Positions 17,964 through 25,392 of a DNA stretch of 64,000 nt are shown piece after piece. Position 1 is the stretch's first letter, and every line of letters starts with the position of its first letter. The stretch lies in contig JAHHHT010000007.1 in assembly GCA_019359235.1 (NCBI GenBank), positions 124,001 through 188,000 of the forward strand, given 5' to 3'. Both the position numbers and the translations under genes were made by a program. The DNA is from Oscillatoria princeps RMCB-10. GTDB lineage: Bacteria; Cyanobacteriota; Cyanobacteriia; Cyanobacteriales; Oscillatoriaceae. Below the pieces are notes generated by a model that was not told the origin of the DNA, searched no databases, and saw nothing but the letters and a program-made list of their open reading frames with translations.

Positions 17964-19485
17964 CTTGGCTTCCACCCGGAAGTCGAATTAATGGAAACGG
18001 TCGTTGCTATTGTAGAACACGGTTTTTTGCTGGCACTTGGCTTCCACCCGGAAGTCGAATTAATGGAAACCCCAACAACTTGTCTGAGTAGGACGTACCA
18101 TTAAAGACTTGGCTTCCACCCGGAAGTCGAATTAATGGAAACAATCCACCACTTTTGTTTGACAATTGACATCATCAAACGAAACTTGGCTTCCACCCGG
18201 AAGTCGAATTAATGGAAACCTTTTCACAAATTGGCGGCTGTCGTCTGGGCTAGGGCCCACGACTTGGCTTCCACCCGGAAGTCGAATTAATGGAAACCTG
18301 TGCTGAGGGAGTAAGTTTTACATCATCGACATTGGCTTGGCTTCCACCCGGAAGTCGAATTAATGGAAACACAAACTTCAAGACCCCGTTCGGACAGTCC
18401 AAGACGTACTCTTGGCTTCCACCCGGAAGTCGAATTAATGGAAACTGTGAGTAGGGTGTTGCCCTGACCATCGCTGTGGAAGCCGCACCCTTGGCTTCCA
18501 CCCGGAAGTCGAATTAATGGAAACCCTCATCGATCTTACAGCGTCGACCATAGTCTCCTACATCTTGGCTTCCACCCGGAAGTCGAATTAATGGAAACCA
18601 GGACAAAGTAGTCTTTCCCAGTACCGCCAGTAAGGCTGTCGGCTTGGCTTCCACCCGGAAGTCGAATTAATGGAAACATCTCTTTCGTGTTTGGGGAGAT
18701 GCGAATACGATTAAGACTTGGCTTCCACCCGGAAGTCGAATTAATGGAAACGGAATGTGAGGTTTTGCCAATGTGTGTGAAAAAAACAACACTTGGCTTC
18801 CACCCGGAAGTCGAATTAATGGAAACGTCGTATTCTCTTTCGTCGTCCCAGCTGTAGTCGCTACTTGGCTTCCACCCGGAAGTCGAATTAATGGAAACGG
18901 TAGAACTTGACTAACCACTGGCTGTTGAGGAGTAGGGCTTGGCTTCCACCCGGAAGTCGAATTAATGGAAACAGAATAAAATAATCACGGCCAGTGCCAC
19001 CCGTGATGCTTGGCTTCCACCCGGAAGTCGAATTAATGGAAACCTTCGTAGCGTATGATGATTTTACCCCAGTAATTATGTGCTTGGCTTCCACCCGGAA
19101 GTCGAATTAATGGAAACTAATCTGGTATGAGTTACAGGCTTGCTGTGCAACCCAATCTTGGCTTCCACCCGGAAGTCGAATTAATGGAAACGGTTTTGTT
19201 ACAGGTACAGGAACCTGGTAATCTTCATCTTCTTGGCTTCCACCCGGAAGTCGAATTAATGGAAACGCATTGGGGAGTTCAATTGTCCCCGCACCGAAAG
19301 TATAAACACTTGGCTTCCACCCGGAAGTCGAATTAATGGAAACCCGCGTAATCAAGCCCACGCGAGCTTGATAAGTGCTTGGCTTCCACCCGGAAGTCGA
19401 ATTAATGGAAACAATTATTCCTACACTGGGAACACATGTCAGATAAAATGCTTGGCTTCCACCCGGAAGTCGAATTAATGGAAAC
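17964..19485 (+). CRISPR. CRISPR array, 21 repeats and 20 spacers, no cas genes nearby
   Basis: The repeat is 35 nt, starting CTTGGCTTCCACCCGG and ending ATTAATGGAAAC. All 21 copies appear identical, from the first (17964-17998) to the last (19451-19485). CTTCC/GGAAG can form a 5-bp hairpin inside it. Spacers vary from 34 to 44 nt and are all different. The GAAAC end and variable spacer length resemble type I-D/III arrays of cyanobacteria, but type assignment is inference. Orientation is set by the GAAAC end and the promoter-like sequence on the left. Spacers 9 (18599-18642) and 14 (18973-19008) read, on the minus strand, as the same RTX-like protein motif. Confidence 0.97.
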
Positions 19486-19530
19486 TTGGCTCATTTCCGG
19501 ATCGCAGGCTGGGTTCTGGGATCTGGAACA

Positions 19531-19665
19531 TATAGCAGCAGGCAGTTAGGTTAGGACATAGGACAGGCGTCTCGCCTGTCCCAGATATCTTCAGGGCAGG
19601 CGAGACGCCTGCCCTACGTCTATACTTCGTATCCCAGTGTCCTAAACTGACTGCCTACTGCTATA
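19531..19665 (+). repeat. MITE-like element with TATAGCA ends, copy 1
   Basis: The 135-bp element has imperfect terminal inverted repeats of about 20 bp (TATAGCAGCAGGCAGTTAGG and the complement of TGACTGCCTACTGCTATA). Its core of two palindromes contains GGACAGGCGTCTCGCCTGTCC and GGGCAGGCGAGACGCCTGCCC. A close copy lies at 54625-54760. No protein is encoded. Confidence 0.8.
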
Positions 19666-19780
19666 TTTATATCCTCGGTCAACCGGCAGGGGAGGATTGG
19701 GCCGGCCTAAAGCTGGCCAGTAAATTTATCTACAATCGTTATTAATTGTTTGGAAGCGGAGAGAGGATTTTGCTATGATA

Positions 19781-19865
19781 GGGGGAGGAATGATTGAACC
19801 GCCAAGACGCCATAGACGCGCCAGCGGCTTCCCGCAGGGTAGGACGCCAAGGAAGAGGGGGACAG
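19781..19865 (+). repeat. Direct repeat flanking the CRISPR region, right copy
   Basis: Counterpart of 17071-17163, same orientation. It differs by small indels: the left copy has an extra GACGCCAAG unit. It ends just before the damaged start of the second GNAT gene. Confidence 0.85.
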
Positions 19866-19917
19866 AATGCTAGTAATTAGAGGGTAGAGGGGGGAAGATT
19901 GGGCTGCTATTTCTGAG

Positions 19918-20382
19918 GTGAACCGGCGGGCTTTCGCTGGGGAGGGGGAAGCTCGGTTGGTGGAGAAGATTCGGGAGCCGGCTAGTTTCAATCCGGAGCT
20001 GTCTCTGGTGGCGGTTCAAGATGAACAAGTGGTTGGATATGTGCTGTTTAGTGATATAATAATACAGGGGCGAGAGGGGGATGTGCCGGCACTGGCTCTG
20101 GCACCTCTGGCGGTGAGTCCGGAATTCCAAAACCAAGGGATTGGCTCTGAACTTGTGCGGCGGGGTTTGCAGGAGTGCCGGCGGCTGGGCCACAAAGTTG
20201 CCGCCGTGCTGGGACACCCGAACTATTACACTCGATTTGGCTTTTTCCCGGCAATAGAGAAGGGAATTTCAGCCCCCTTTCCCGTTCCCGATGAGGCATT
20301 TATGGTGCTGGAACTGGTGCCGGGGGCGCTGGATGGAGTCACCGGCACAGTTATCTACCCGCCGGCTTTCAATGGAGTCTAG
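19918..20382 (+). CDS. GNAT acetyltransferase (YhbS-like) with damaged start
   Basis: From GTG 19918 the product has 154 residues. It shows the GNAT acetyl-CoA block LAPLAVSPEFQNQGIGSELV, then VLGHPNYYTRFGFFPA and PFPVPDEAFMVLEL, matching the YhbS-like family. Family proteins normally begin 15-20 residues earlier. In this frame ATG 19867 would supply MLVIRG, but codon 7 is TAG (19885-19887), followed by RGEDWAAISEVNRRAF, a normal family N-terminus. Either the gene is a recent nonsense pseudogene, or it uses GTG 19918 and lacks the first strand, or the base is a sequencing error. Acceptor substrate unknown. Confidence 0.75.
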   Translation: MNRRAFAGEGEARLVEKIREPASFNPELSLVAVQDEQVVGYVLFSDIIIQGREGDVPALALAPLAVSPEFQNQGIGSELVRRGLQECRRLGHKVAAVLGHPNYYTRFGFFPAIEKGISAPFPVPDEAFMVLELVPGALDGVTGTVIYPPAFNGV

Positions 20383-20459
20383 CTCGCGGACATTGGGACA
20401 GGCGAGACGCCTGTCCTACGTCCTCAATCCGGAGGGCGGGCCATGGTGGGTTTCTTAAA

Positions 20460-20734
20460 CAGGACTTACGCAGTTACTGTAGGGTGGGTTAGCGATAGCG
20501 TAACCCACCCCTCACCACATTATAGGGGGGAAGCATCTGGGTGGAGTACAGTCTGGAGATCCCCCCAACCCCCCTTAAAAAGGGGGGCGCAAGAGAATGT
20601 TCCCCCCCTTTTGTAGGGGCGGTGCCCCCGTGCCCGCCCCGGCGTTGGGGGGGATCTAACTGTACTCCACGCAAGTGAAAACTGCTATAAGTAACCGGCA
20701 CCACACCACATTAACTGTCGCTGCGTAAGTCCTG
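20460..20734. repeat. MITE with CAGGACTTACGCAG terminal inverted repeats
   Basis: CAGGACTTACGCAG (20460-20473) and its exact complement (20721-20734) bound a 275-bp non-coding segment. That segment encloses a diverged copy of the TATAGC-type element (about 20528-20696). The right end stops 6 bases from the mutL stop codon. A shorter relative with matching ends is at 38581-38668. Confidence 0.8.
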
Positions 20735-20740
20735 AATAAA

Positions 20741-22459
20741 CTAAATCCCGTGACTTTTACCAATCACCCAGTTGCGCCGGAAGAAACGGGCGAGCTCTCC
20801 TTCCTCCAGAGACAAATAAATCGGGCGTCCGTGGGGACAGGTGCGGGGGTGGCGGGTTCTCTGCCACTGATCTAATAGAGCCTGCATTTCTGGGAGGGTG
20901 AGGGGGGTGCCGTTGCGGATGGCGCTGCGACAGGCGGTGGCAACTTGGGCCGCTTGCAAGTCGCCGCAGCTGAGTTCGAGGAGGGCGGCGGCGCAGTCTT
21001 GGCGCTTGGCGAGGAGTGCCGGTGCGTTTCGCGCCGCCCACAGCCCTTCGCCGAAGGGATCTATTTCTATGCCGATGCGCTGGAGTTGCTCAACCTGAAC
21101 CGGCTTGAGCTGGCTGAGGATGGCGGCGGGTTCCAGGGGGACCAGGTGCCAGTTGCCCTGCAGCTGCTCGTAGAGGACTCGCTCGTGGGCGATGTGCTGC
21201 TCGACTAGCCACAAACCGGCGGGGTGTTCCGCCACGATATAGGTGTTGTGCACTTGGGCGAGGGCGCGAAGTGGGGTCAGGGGCGGGGGCGCTTCGGCGG
21301 GGGAGGGCTGCACGGAACGGCTGGCGCTGTAACCGCCTTGGCTCTCGGCGGCTTTGAGCAGGCGATCCACGCGCTGCTGGCCAGCATTGGGCAGGTTGGC
21401 CGTGTTCAAATTGAGGGCTTGCTGGATGGCACCGGCAAGGACTTCCTGCCAGTGGGGGAGGTTCTGCAAGTAAATTTCTGCTTTGGCGGGGTGCCGGTTC
21501 CAGTCGATTTGGTCTGGGGAAATCCGCAGGTGGGCGAAACAGACGGGGTAGCGATCGCGGGGCAAGGTTCGCCCAAAGCTGCTGAGGATGGTTTGCTCGA
21601 TTTCGGGGGATCGCACTGTGCGCCCGTTTACGGCGACTTTCACCCAGTCGGGACGCCGCCGGTGGCACCGGTCGGGCAAGCCAATCGCTAATTCTAAGGT
21701 GCCCTTTGCTCCTTCTGTGTTTGGGGGTGCCGGCACGGGTGCGGTGAGCTGCTGCAAGTCGCTCAACCGCACGTCTCGCAGCACTTGGGGCAGGATGTGT
21801 GCGGCTGTCGATCCTGGGCTGAGGGTGAGCCACCGGCGGTTTTTTTGCTCGACGTGCCAGGTGACATAGGGGTGGCACAGAGCTAGGTGGCAGATGGTTT
21901 CTTGAATGGAGCGCAGCTGCTGTGCCGGTGAGGGCAAGCCCAGGCGTCGGGCGGGCCAGCTGCCAAACAGGTCGGAGACGGTGACCACGGTGCCGGGTGC
22001 GAGGGCGGCGGCGGTGAGGAGTGCCGGCTCTCCGAGGGAGTTGTATGTGACGCGCCAACTCCCCTCCAGCCCGTCTGGAATTTTTGGCCGGCTGCATATC
22101 TCCAGAGACGCCAGCTGAGCTAAACTGTGTAAAGCCTCGCCGCGAAAGCCGAGACTGGTAATTTTCCAGAGGTCGGAGCTGCTGTGGATTTTGCTGGTGC
22201 TGTGGGCAACTGCTGCCTGCTGGAGGTTGGCTCTGTCCATGCCGGTGCCATTATCTGCCACCCGGACGCGCCAGTTTTCAGGCGACAAGGAAATCGCGAT
22301 CCGGGTTGCGCCGGCATCGAGGGCGTTTTCCGACAGTTCCCGCACCGCAGCCGCCAGAGAGTCTATCACCTCACCGGCGGCGATCAGGTGTACGACTTCT
22401 GCGGGGAGGGGTTGGATTCTCGACGCCATTGCAGTTCGTGCCGGGGAGGAGCTAACCAT
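20741..22459 (-). CDS. mutL: DNA mismatch repair protein MutL
   Basis: This 572-residue GHKL ATPase has the N-terminal motifs IAAGEVIDSLAAAVRELSENALDAGATRI, VADNGTGMD and LGFRGEALHSLA, followed by the transducer domain (DRYPVCFAHLRI, DWNRHPAKAEIYL). A C-terminal dimerisation region contains LVEQHIAHERVLYE, ACRSAIRNG and CPHGRPIYL. By family knowledge it couples MutS mismatch recognition to downstream repair. The endonuclease motif normally written DQHAxxER reads EQHIAHER here, while the CPHGRP metal site is kept, so nicking activity is uncertain. ATG 22459 has GGGGGGAAA just upstream; the conserved block MASRIQPLPAEVV starts at the internal ATG 22429. Confidence 0.95.
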   Translation of the reverse strand: MVSSSPARTAMASRIQPLPAEVVHLIAAGEVIDSLAAAVRELSENALDAGATRIAISLSPENWRVRVADNGTGMDRANLQQAAVAHSTSKIHSSSDLWKITSLGFRGEALHSLAQLASLEICSRPKIPDGLEGSWRVTYNSLGEPALLTAAALAPGTVVTVSDLFGSWPARRLGLPSPAQQLRSIQETICHLALCHPYVTWHVEQKNRRWLTLSPGSTAAHILPQVLRDVRLSDLQQLTAPVPAPPNTEGAKGTLELAIGLPDRCHRRRPDWVKVAVNGRTVRSPEIEQTILSSFGRTLPRDRYPVCFAHLRISPDQIDWNRHPAKAEIYLQNLPHWQEVLAGAIQQALNLNTANLPNAGQQRVDRLLKAAESQGGYSASRSVQPSPAEAPPPLTPLRALAQVHNTYIVAEHPAGLWLVEQHIAHERVLYEQLQGNWHLVPLEPAAILSQLKPVQVEQLQRIGIEIDPFGEGLWAARNAPALLAKRQDCAAALLELSCGDLQAAQVATACRSAIRNGTPLTLPEMQALLDQWQRTRHPRTCPHGRPIYLSLEEGELARFFRRNWVIGKSHGI

Positions 22460-22498
22460 CTATTTCCCCCCATTTTTGCGTGCGATGCCGGTTCACCC

Positions 22499-22747
22499 TC
22501 ACTTTACCTGCCAGCGCCAAACGTAACGACATTCAACTAGCACCCTCTGACCTACTTTTTTTACATCCCTGTATTTTACAGTAGCCCCCGGCACTAATTT
22601 ATTCTTTTTTTTCAGGAAATCTTTATAAAACTTCTTCGATCGCGCTTTCTTGCTGGGGGGGGATACGAATTTTGGATTTTGGATTTTGGATTTTGGATTA
22701 ACCGCCTGGTAGAGAGGTGTTTTTTTTTGTGCGGAAATCCTGCCCAT
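22499..22747 (-). CDS. Small basic hypothetical ORF upstream of mutL
   Basis: This is an 82-residue lysine-rich reading frame ending 40 bases before the mutL start on the same strand. Residues about 17-27 (NPKSKIQNPKF) are encoded by TTTTGGA short tandem repeats, so the N-terminal part is suspect. The C-terminal part (SKKFYKDFLKKKNKLVPGA and VECRYVWRWQVK) looks protein-like but I recognise no family. Confidence 0.25.
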   Translation of the reverse strand: MGRISAQKKTPLYQAVNPKSKIQNPKFVSPPSKKARSKKFYKDFLKKKNKLVPGATVKYRDVKKVGQRVLVECRYVWRWQVK

Positions 22748-23152
22748 CTCAACTGAGTATAATAACTGAATTAGGTAAACTAAATTTCAGGAAAAGCCCA
22801 TTTTGGGCTAAGTATGCCGGCATAATTAAGCTCTTAGGCTTTTAACCTGCTTTTCCGTTGAAAGGAGGCAGAGCCTCCAGATTGCATTCCCAGGCTCTGC
22901 CTGGGAACGAGAGATGTTACATTTGTTTTTGGCAGCCTGTTTATTCCTGGCTTTTCATACCAATTGGGGATTGGGGATTGGGGATTGGGAATTTAAATTA
23001 TAGTGTCTGGCTTGCCGTTAGGCTGGAAGCGGAGGGGGAGCTGGAGGGCAGGGTAGCTGAGGAGAAAATCTCATCCTCCTTCCGTCCCGAGACAGAATTA
23101 TCCCGGCAGGCAACTTCCCCCCAAAGGTGGATTAAAGCAAGGGAAAAACCTT
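22748..23152. other. Gene-free spacer with palindromes and short repeats
   Basis: No gene seen. It holds the inverse copy of the TTCCCAGGC/GAGGCAGAGCC palindrome pair (about 22860-22912) and three TTGGGGA heptamers (about 22964-22985). Confidence 0.55.
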
Positions 23153-23390
23153 GTTATAGTGCAGCTGACGTGATGGGTTAGAGCTTCTCATGCAAAATAT
23201 TCCAGATAAGATTCAAGAGGTTAAAGACAAGCTGCCAAACGTTACTCCCACCTCTGGGAAATTGAAACCGGAGGACTCCGCGCACGATCTGAAAGCGCGT
23301 CTGGAATGGGGGGGTGGGGGGGGGATCGCGCCTGACTCACTTGTAAGTAGCAACTTGAGTTATAATATTGCAGCAGACGTGATTGGTTAG
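23153..23390 (+). pseudogene. Truncated tandem copy of the rhodanese gene 5' end
   Basis: The start region GTTATAGTGCAGCTGACGTG, ATG 23190 and the first about 36 codons (MQNIPDKIQ, SGKLKP, HDLKARLEW) repeat the upstream region and N-terminus of the gene starting at 23399 (MQNLLDKIP, SGKLKP, HDLKARLQW). The offset is 209 bp. After LEW the frame continues into a G-run and unrelated codons and ends at 23390. It carries promoter and start but none of the rhodanese fold, so at most a 66-residue peptide is made. Confidence 0.75.
23361..23366 (+). promoter_or_regulatory. Putative -10 box of the rhodanese gene
   Basis: TATAAT lies 33 bases before ATG 23399. The duplicated copy upstream has TATAGT at the equivalent place. 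No good -35 box is evident. Confidence 0.4.
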
Positions 23391-23398
23391 AGTTTCTC

Positions 23399-23797
23399 AT
23401 GCAAAATCTTCTAGATAAGATACCAGAGGCTAAAGAGAGCCGGGAAAACCTTACTGCCCTGTCTGGGAAGCTGAAACCGCACTCCTCGCCGCACGATCTG
23501 AAAGCGCGTCTGCAATGGCGCTCGCCGGATCTGGCGATTCTCGACGTGCGCGGTGTCACCGCGTCTAACGAGGATCGCATTGTGGGAGCGGTGCCGGTGT
23601 CGGCGGATAAAATGGTACAGTGGGCGCAATCCAACTTCGAGTTCAGCCGGGATATCTATGTTTATGGCGAAACCGACGAGGAAACAGCCCGAGCGGCGGC
23701 TAAACTTCGCGCTGCTGGGTTTGCGTGCGTGGCTGAGTTAAGAGGCGGTTTGGCTGCGTGGAAAGCGATCGCCGGTCCCACGGTAGCCACTCGATAG
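23399..23797 (+). CDS. Rhodanese-like domain protein lacking the catalytic cysteine
   Basis: This 132-residue protein carries one rhodanese fold: LAILDVRG near residue 45, then DRIVGAVPVSADKM, then DIYVYGETDEETARAAAKL, then GFACVAELRGGLAAWK. In active sulfurtransferases the loop after the VY strand begins with the catalytic cysteine (VYC). Here that position is Gly (VYGETDEET), so persulfide chemistry is not expected and a binding or regulatory role is more likely. The paralogue at 36973-37353 has the same VYGETDEET loop, so the change is shared and not random decay. A partial tandem copy lies directly upstream. Confidence 0.85.
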   Translation: MQNLLDKIPEAKESRENLTALSGKLKPHSSPHDLKARLQWRSPDLAILDVRGVTASNEDRIVGAVPVSADKMVQWAQSNFEFSRDIYVYGETDEETARAAAKLRAAGFACVAELRGGLAAWKAIAGPTVATR

Positions 23798-23922
23798 GCA
23801 ACGCTGGATGGGCGAGTCTTTGCGGCGACAGGCGATCGCATCCGCCAGCTGGCGTCACACAAATTGCAACCCTGCTGCCAGCCCGGACGCTGGCCACTGG
23901 GTGCGCTCGCGGTCGCTGGCGA

Positions 23923-24078
23923 GGGGATTTATAAAGCAATTGTTAAGCTCTGCTAGGGGGCGAGAAGCCCGGTTTCTCCTGAAGAGAGACTGGGATTTTC
24001 TCTTGGCGCACCACAGGCCGAACGCAGGGCTGCAAGAAGCCCGGTTGAGGGTCGCTGTAATATTTCTTTATAAATCCC
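23923..24078. repeat. Candidate MITE with 14-bp terminal inverted repeats
   Basis: GGGGATTTATAAAG (23923-23936) and its exact complement CTTTATAAATCCCC (24065-24078) bound a 156-bp non-coding segment. There is no second copy in the window, so mobility is not shown. The rest of the spacer 23798-24254 holds no gene I can support. Confidence 0.5.
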
Positions 24079-24254
24079 CCTTTCGCCGCTCTCGCAATAA
24101 ATCGTAATAGCGGGGAGGGATGAGAAGCCAGTACGAGAGGGGATGGCCGGTGATAAAAGTCACCTGCAAATTTTAAAAAAAGCTGAAGATTTTGAAAAAT
24201 CGTTGGCATCTAAAGGTAGGGGGTGCTAAAAAATATACAGGTGAAGTATAAAGG

Positions 24255-24307
24255 GTGCGGACCTCTCAAGAGGGGTCTGGTCACTCCACAACTGGAGTGG
24301 CCGACAC
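24255..24307 (+). ncRNA. Candidate structured leader RNA (three-way junction)
   Basis: Two adjacent 7-bp hairpins, GACCTCT-CAAG-AGGGGTC (24260-24277) and CACTCCA-CAAC-TGGAGTG (24282-24299), are enclosed by a possible outer stem GTGCGG/CCGaCAC. This predicts a compact three-way junction about 45 bases before the small peptidoglycan-binding gene. A further hairpin, TGTTTT/AAAACA, follows at about 24313-24327. It could be a cis-regulatory element. I could not match it to a known riboswitch from memory. Confidence 0.45.
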
Positions 24308-24352
24308 ATCAATGTTTTTTCAAAACAGCTGAAGACAAAATTTGAGGAAAAG

Positions 24353-24712
24353 ATGGATAGTTTAGCCTACGTACACCTTTGTTTAGCAGAAGAAGACGCC
24401 GCAGATAGTCCTGAACTCAGGCTGCCGAGCGCCCAGAGTCTGGTGGCAGCCGCCATGACGGTTGCGGTAGCCACATCAGCGATTAGTGCAGTACCGGCAG
24501 AGGCCAGAACCTTAACACCTGGCATGAGCGGTCAAGACGTGGTGCTGCTTCAGGAATTGCTGAAAGTGAATGGGTACTTCTGCTGCAAAGCCACCGGCTA
24601 TTATGGCCCAGTCACGAAAAAAGCTGTGAAGAATTTTCAGTATTCCCACGGCATAACGGCCACTGGGAATGTCGGCCCAGTAACCAAACGACACATGGGG
24701 GCGCGCTTCTAA
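24353..24712 (+). CDS. Small peptidoglycan-binding domain protein
   Basis: The 119-residue product has a hydrophobic export-like segment near residues 29-50 (SLVAAAMTVAVATSAISAVPAEA) preceded by a 25-residue acidic leader. It then has one PG_binding_1 module (about 55-116): LTPGMSGQDVVLLQELLKVNGYF, GYYGPVTKKAVKNFQYSHG, TGNVGPVTKRHMG. The paired GYYGPxT/GNVGPxT motifs are typical of the cyanobacterial version. It should bind cell-wall peptidoglycan outside the cytoplasm. There is no catalytic domain, so it is probably an accessory or anchoring protein. GAGG lies about 9 bases before the ATG, and the 5' leader is unusually structured. Confidence 0.85.
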   Translation: MDSLAYVHLCLAEEDAADSPELRLPSAQSLVAAAMTVAVATSAISAVPAEARTLTPGMSGQDVVLLQELLKVNGYFCCKATGYYGPVTKKAVKNFQYSHGITATGNVGPVTKRHMGARF

Positions 24713-24857
24713 AAAGAAGACACCGCTGAAAAGCGGAGCGAGAAAATTCTGATTTGGCTTATTTGCGGGGAATGACCTTCCCGCAAATAAGCGCTCGCTC
24801 CTCCCTCACTCAGGGCAATCCTCTCGGGGGTTGCCCAACAATTTTACTGAACAGTTG

Positions 24858-24890
24858 GCAAGGTGCGTTCCCTGAGGGAACGCACCCTAC
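24858..24890. repeat. Hairpin GGTGCGTTCCC/GGGAACGCACC
   Basis: An 11-bp stem with a TGA loop at about 24861-24885. It is next to the end of the TPR remnant and may serve as a terminator. Similar GGTGSGTT-type hairpins recur elsewhere (about 12145 and about 38304). Confidence 0.45.
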
Positions 24891-25121
24891 TTCTGCTGCA
24901 AACCCATTGGCAGCAAAAACTGCTCAATTTGGCTTGCCGGCAGCGCGTTTCCCTGCGCCAAAAATAAATCCCTGGCGTTTTCAAACGCTTCCCGCGCGCC
25001 CCTTGGCGTGCGAAGCATTCCCCAAATTAAGGTAAATTGCCGCAACAGTGGGAGCCTGGGAAATCGCTTCCCTGCACTGAGAGATCGCCTTATCTGGCAG
25101 GCCCTGCCGGTGCAGGAGTTC
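24887..25121 (-). pseudogene. Remnant of a TPR protein, frameshifted
   Basis: On the minus strand one frame reads ELLHRQGLPDKAISQCREAI, then AAIYLNLGNASHAKGRA, a recognisable TPR pair. After a frameshift near 24990-25000, another frame reads AREAFENARDLFLAQGNALP and ASQIEQFLLPMGLQQK to a stop at 24887. The arrangement matches the end of a TPR-rich protein. No start codon or upstream domain remains: the sequence at about 25130-25170 breaks the frame with stops. Nothing else is seen up to the xylanase gene end (25393). Confidence 0.65.
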
Positions 25122-25392
25122 ACTCGATCGGTAGGGATTGTTATCAACGCACCCTACTGCTGCTGCGAGTGAGATGCCGGTTAAGTCCCAGCGGCTGCAT
25201 TACGGGCAGCCGGCTGGGAATGGCCCCCTGATGGACGCTGCCCTTTCATATGATAATTTCTATTTTGGCAAGCGCACCGATTATTTGGCTAGAGGTACAG
25301 GAATTCTTAACTGTTGACCGCTGTGTGGCACCACGGGGAACGAAGGCTCGCCCCTAGAGCCGGCAGGCACCGGCGCGTCAATGCCTGGGAAA

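Noticed and set aside
17999-18410. Possible strand bias of spacers toward antisense of coding targets, as expected for RNA-targeting systems
   Set aside because: I translated the first six spacers in six frames; open frames are about equally frequent on both strands, so there is no support.
17964-19485. Reading frames across the CRISPR array on both strands
   Set aside because: They arise because the 35-nt repeat is open in some frames; all are composed of repeat translations (for example FPLIRLPGGSQ) and spacers.
22858-23181. 107-residue plus-strand ORF before the rhodanese copy
   Set aside because: It is built from a dispersed palindrome and TTGGGGA repeats and has no protein-like core.
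24255-24307. c-di-AMP (ydaO-type) riboswitch
   Set aside because: The position before a wall-related gene fits, but the conserved core sequences of that class as I know them are absent.
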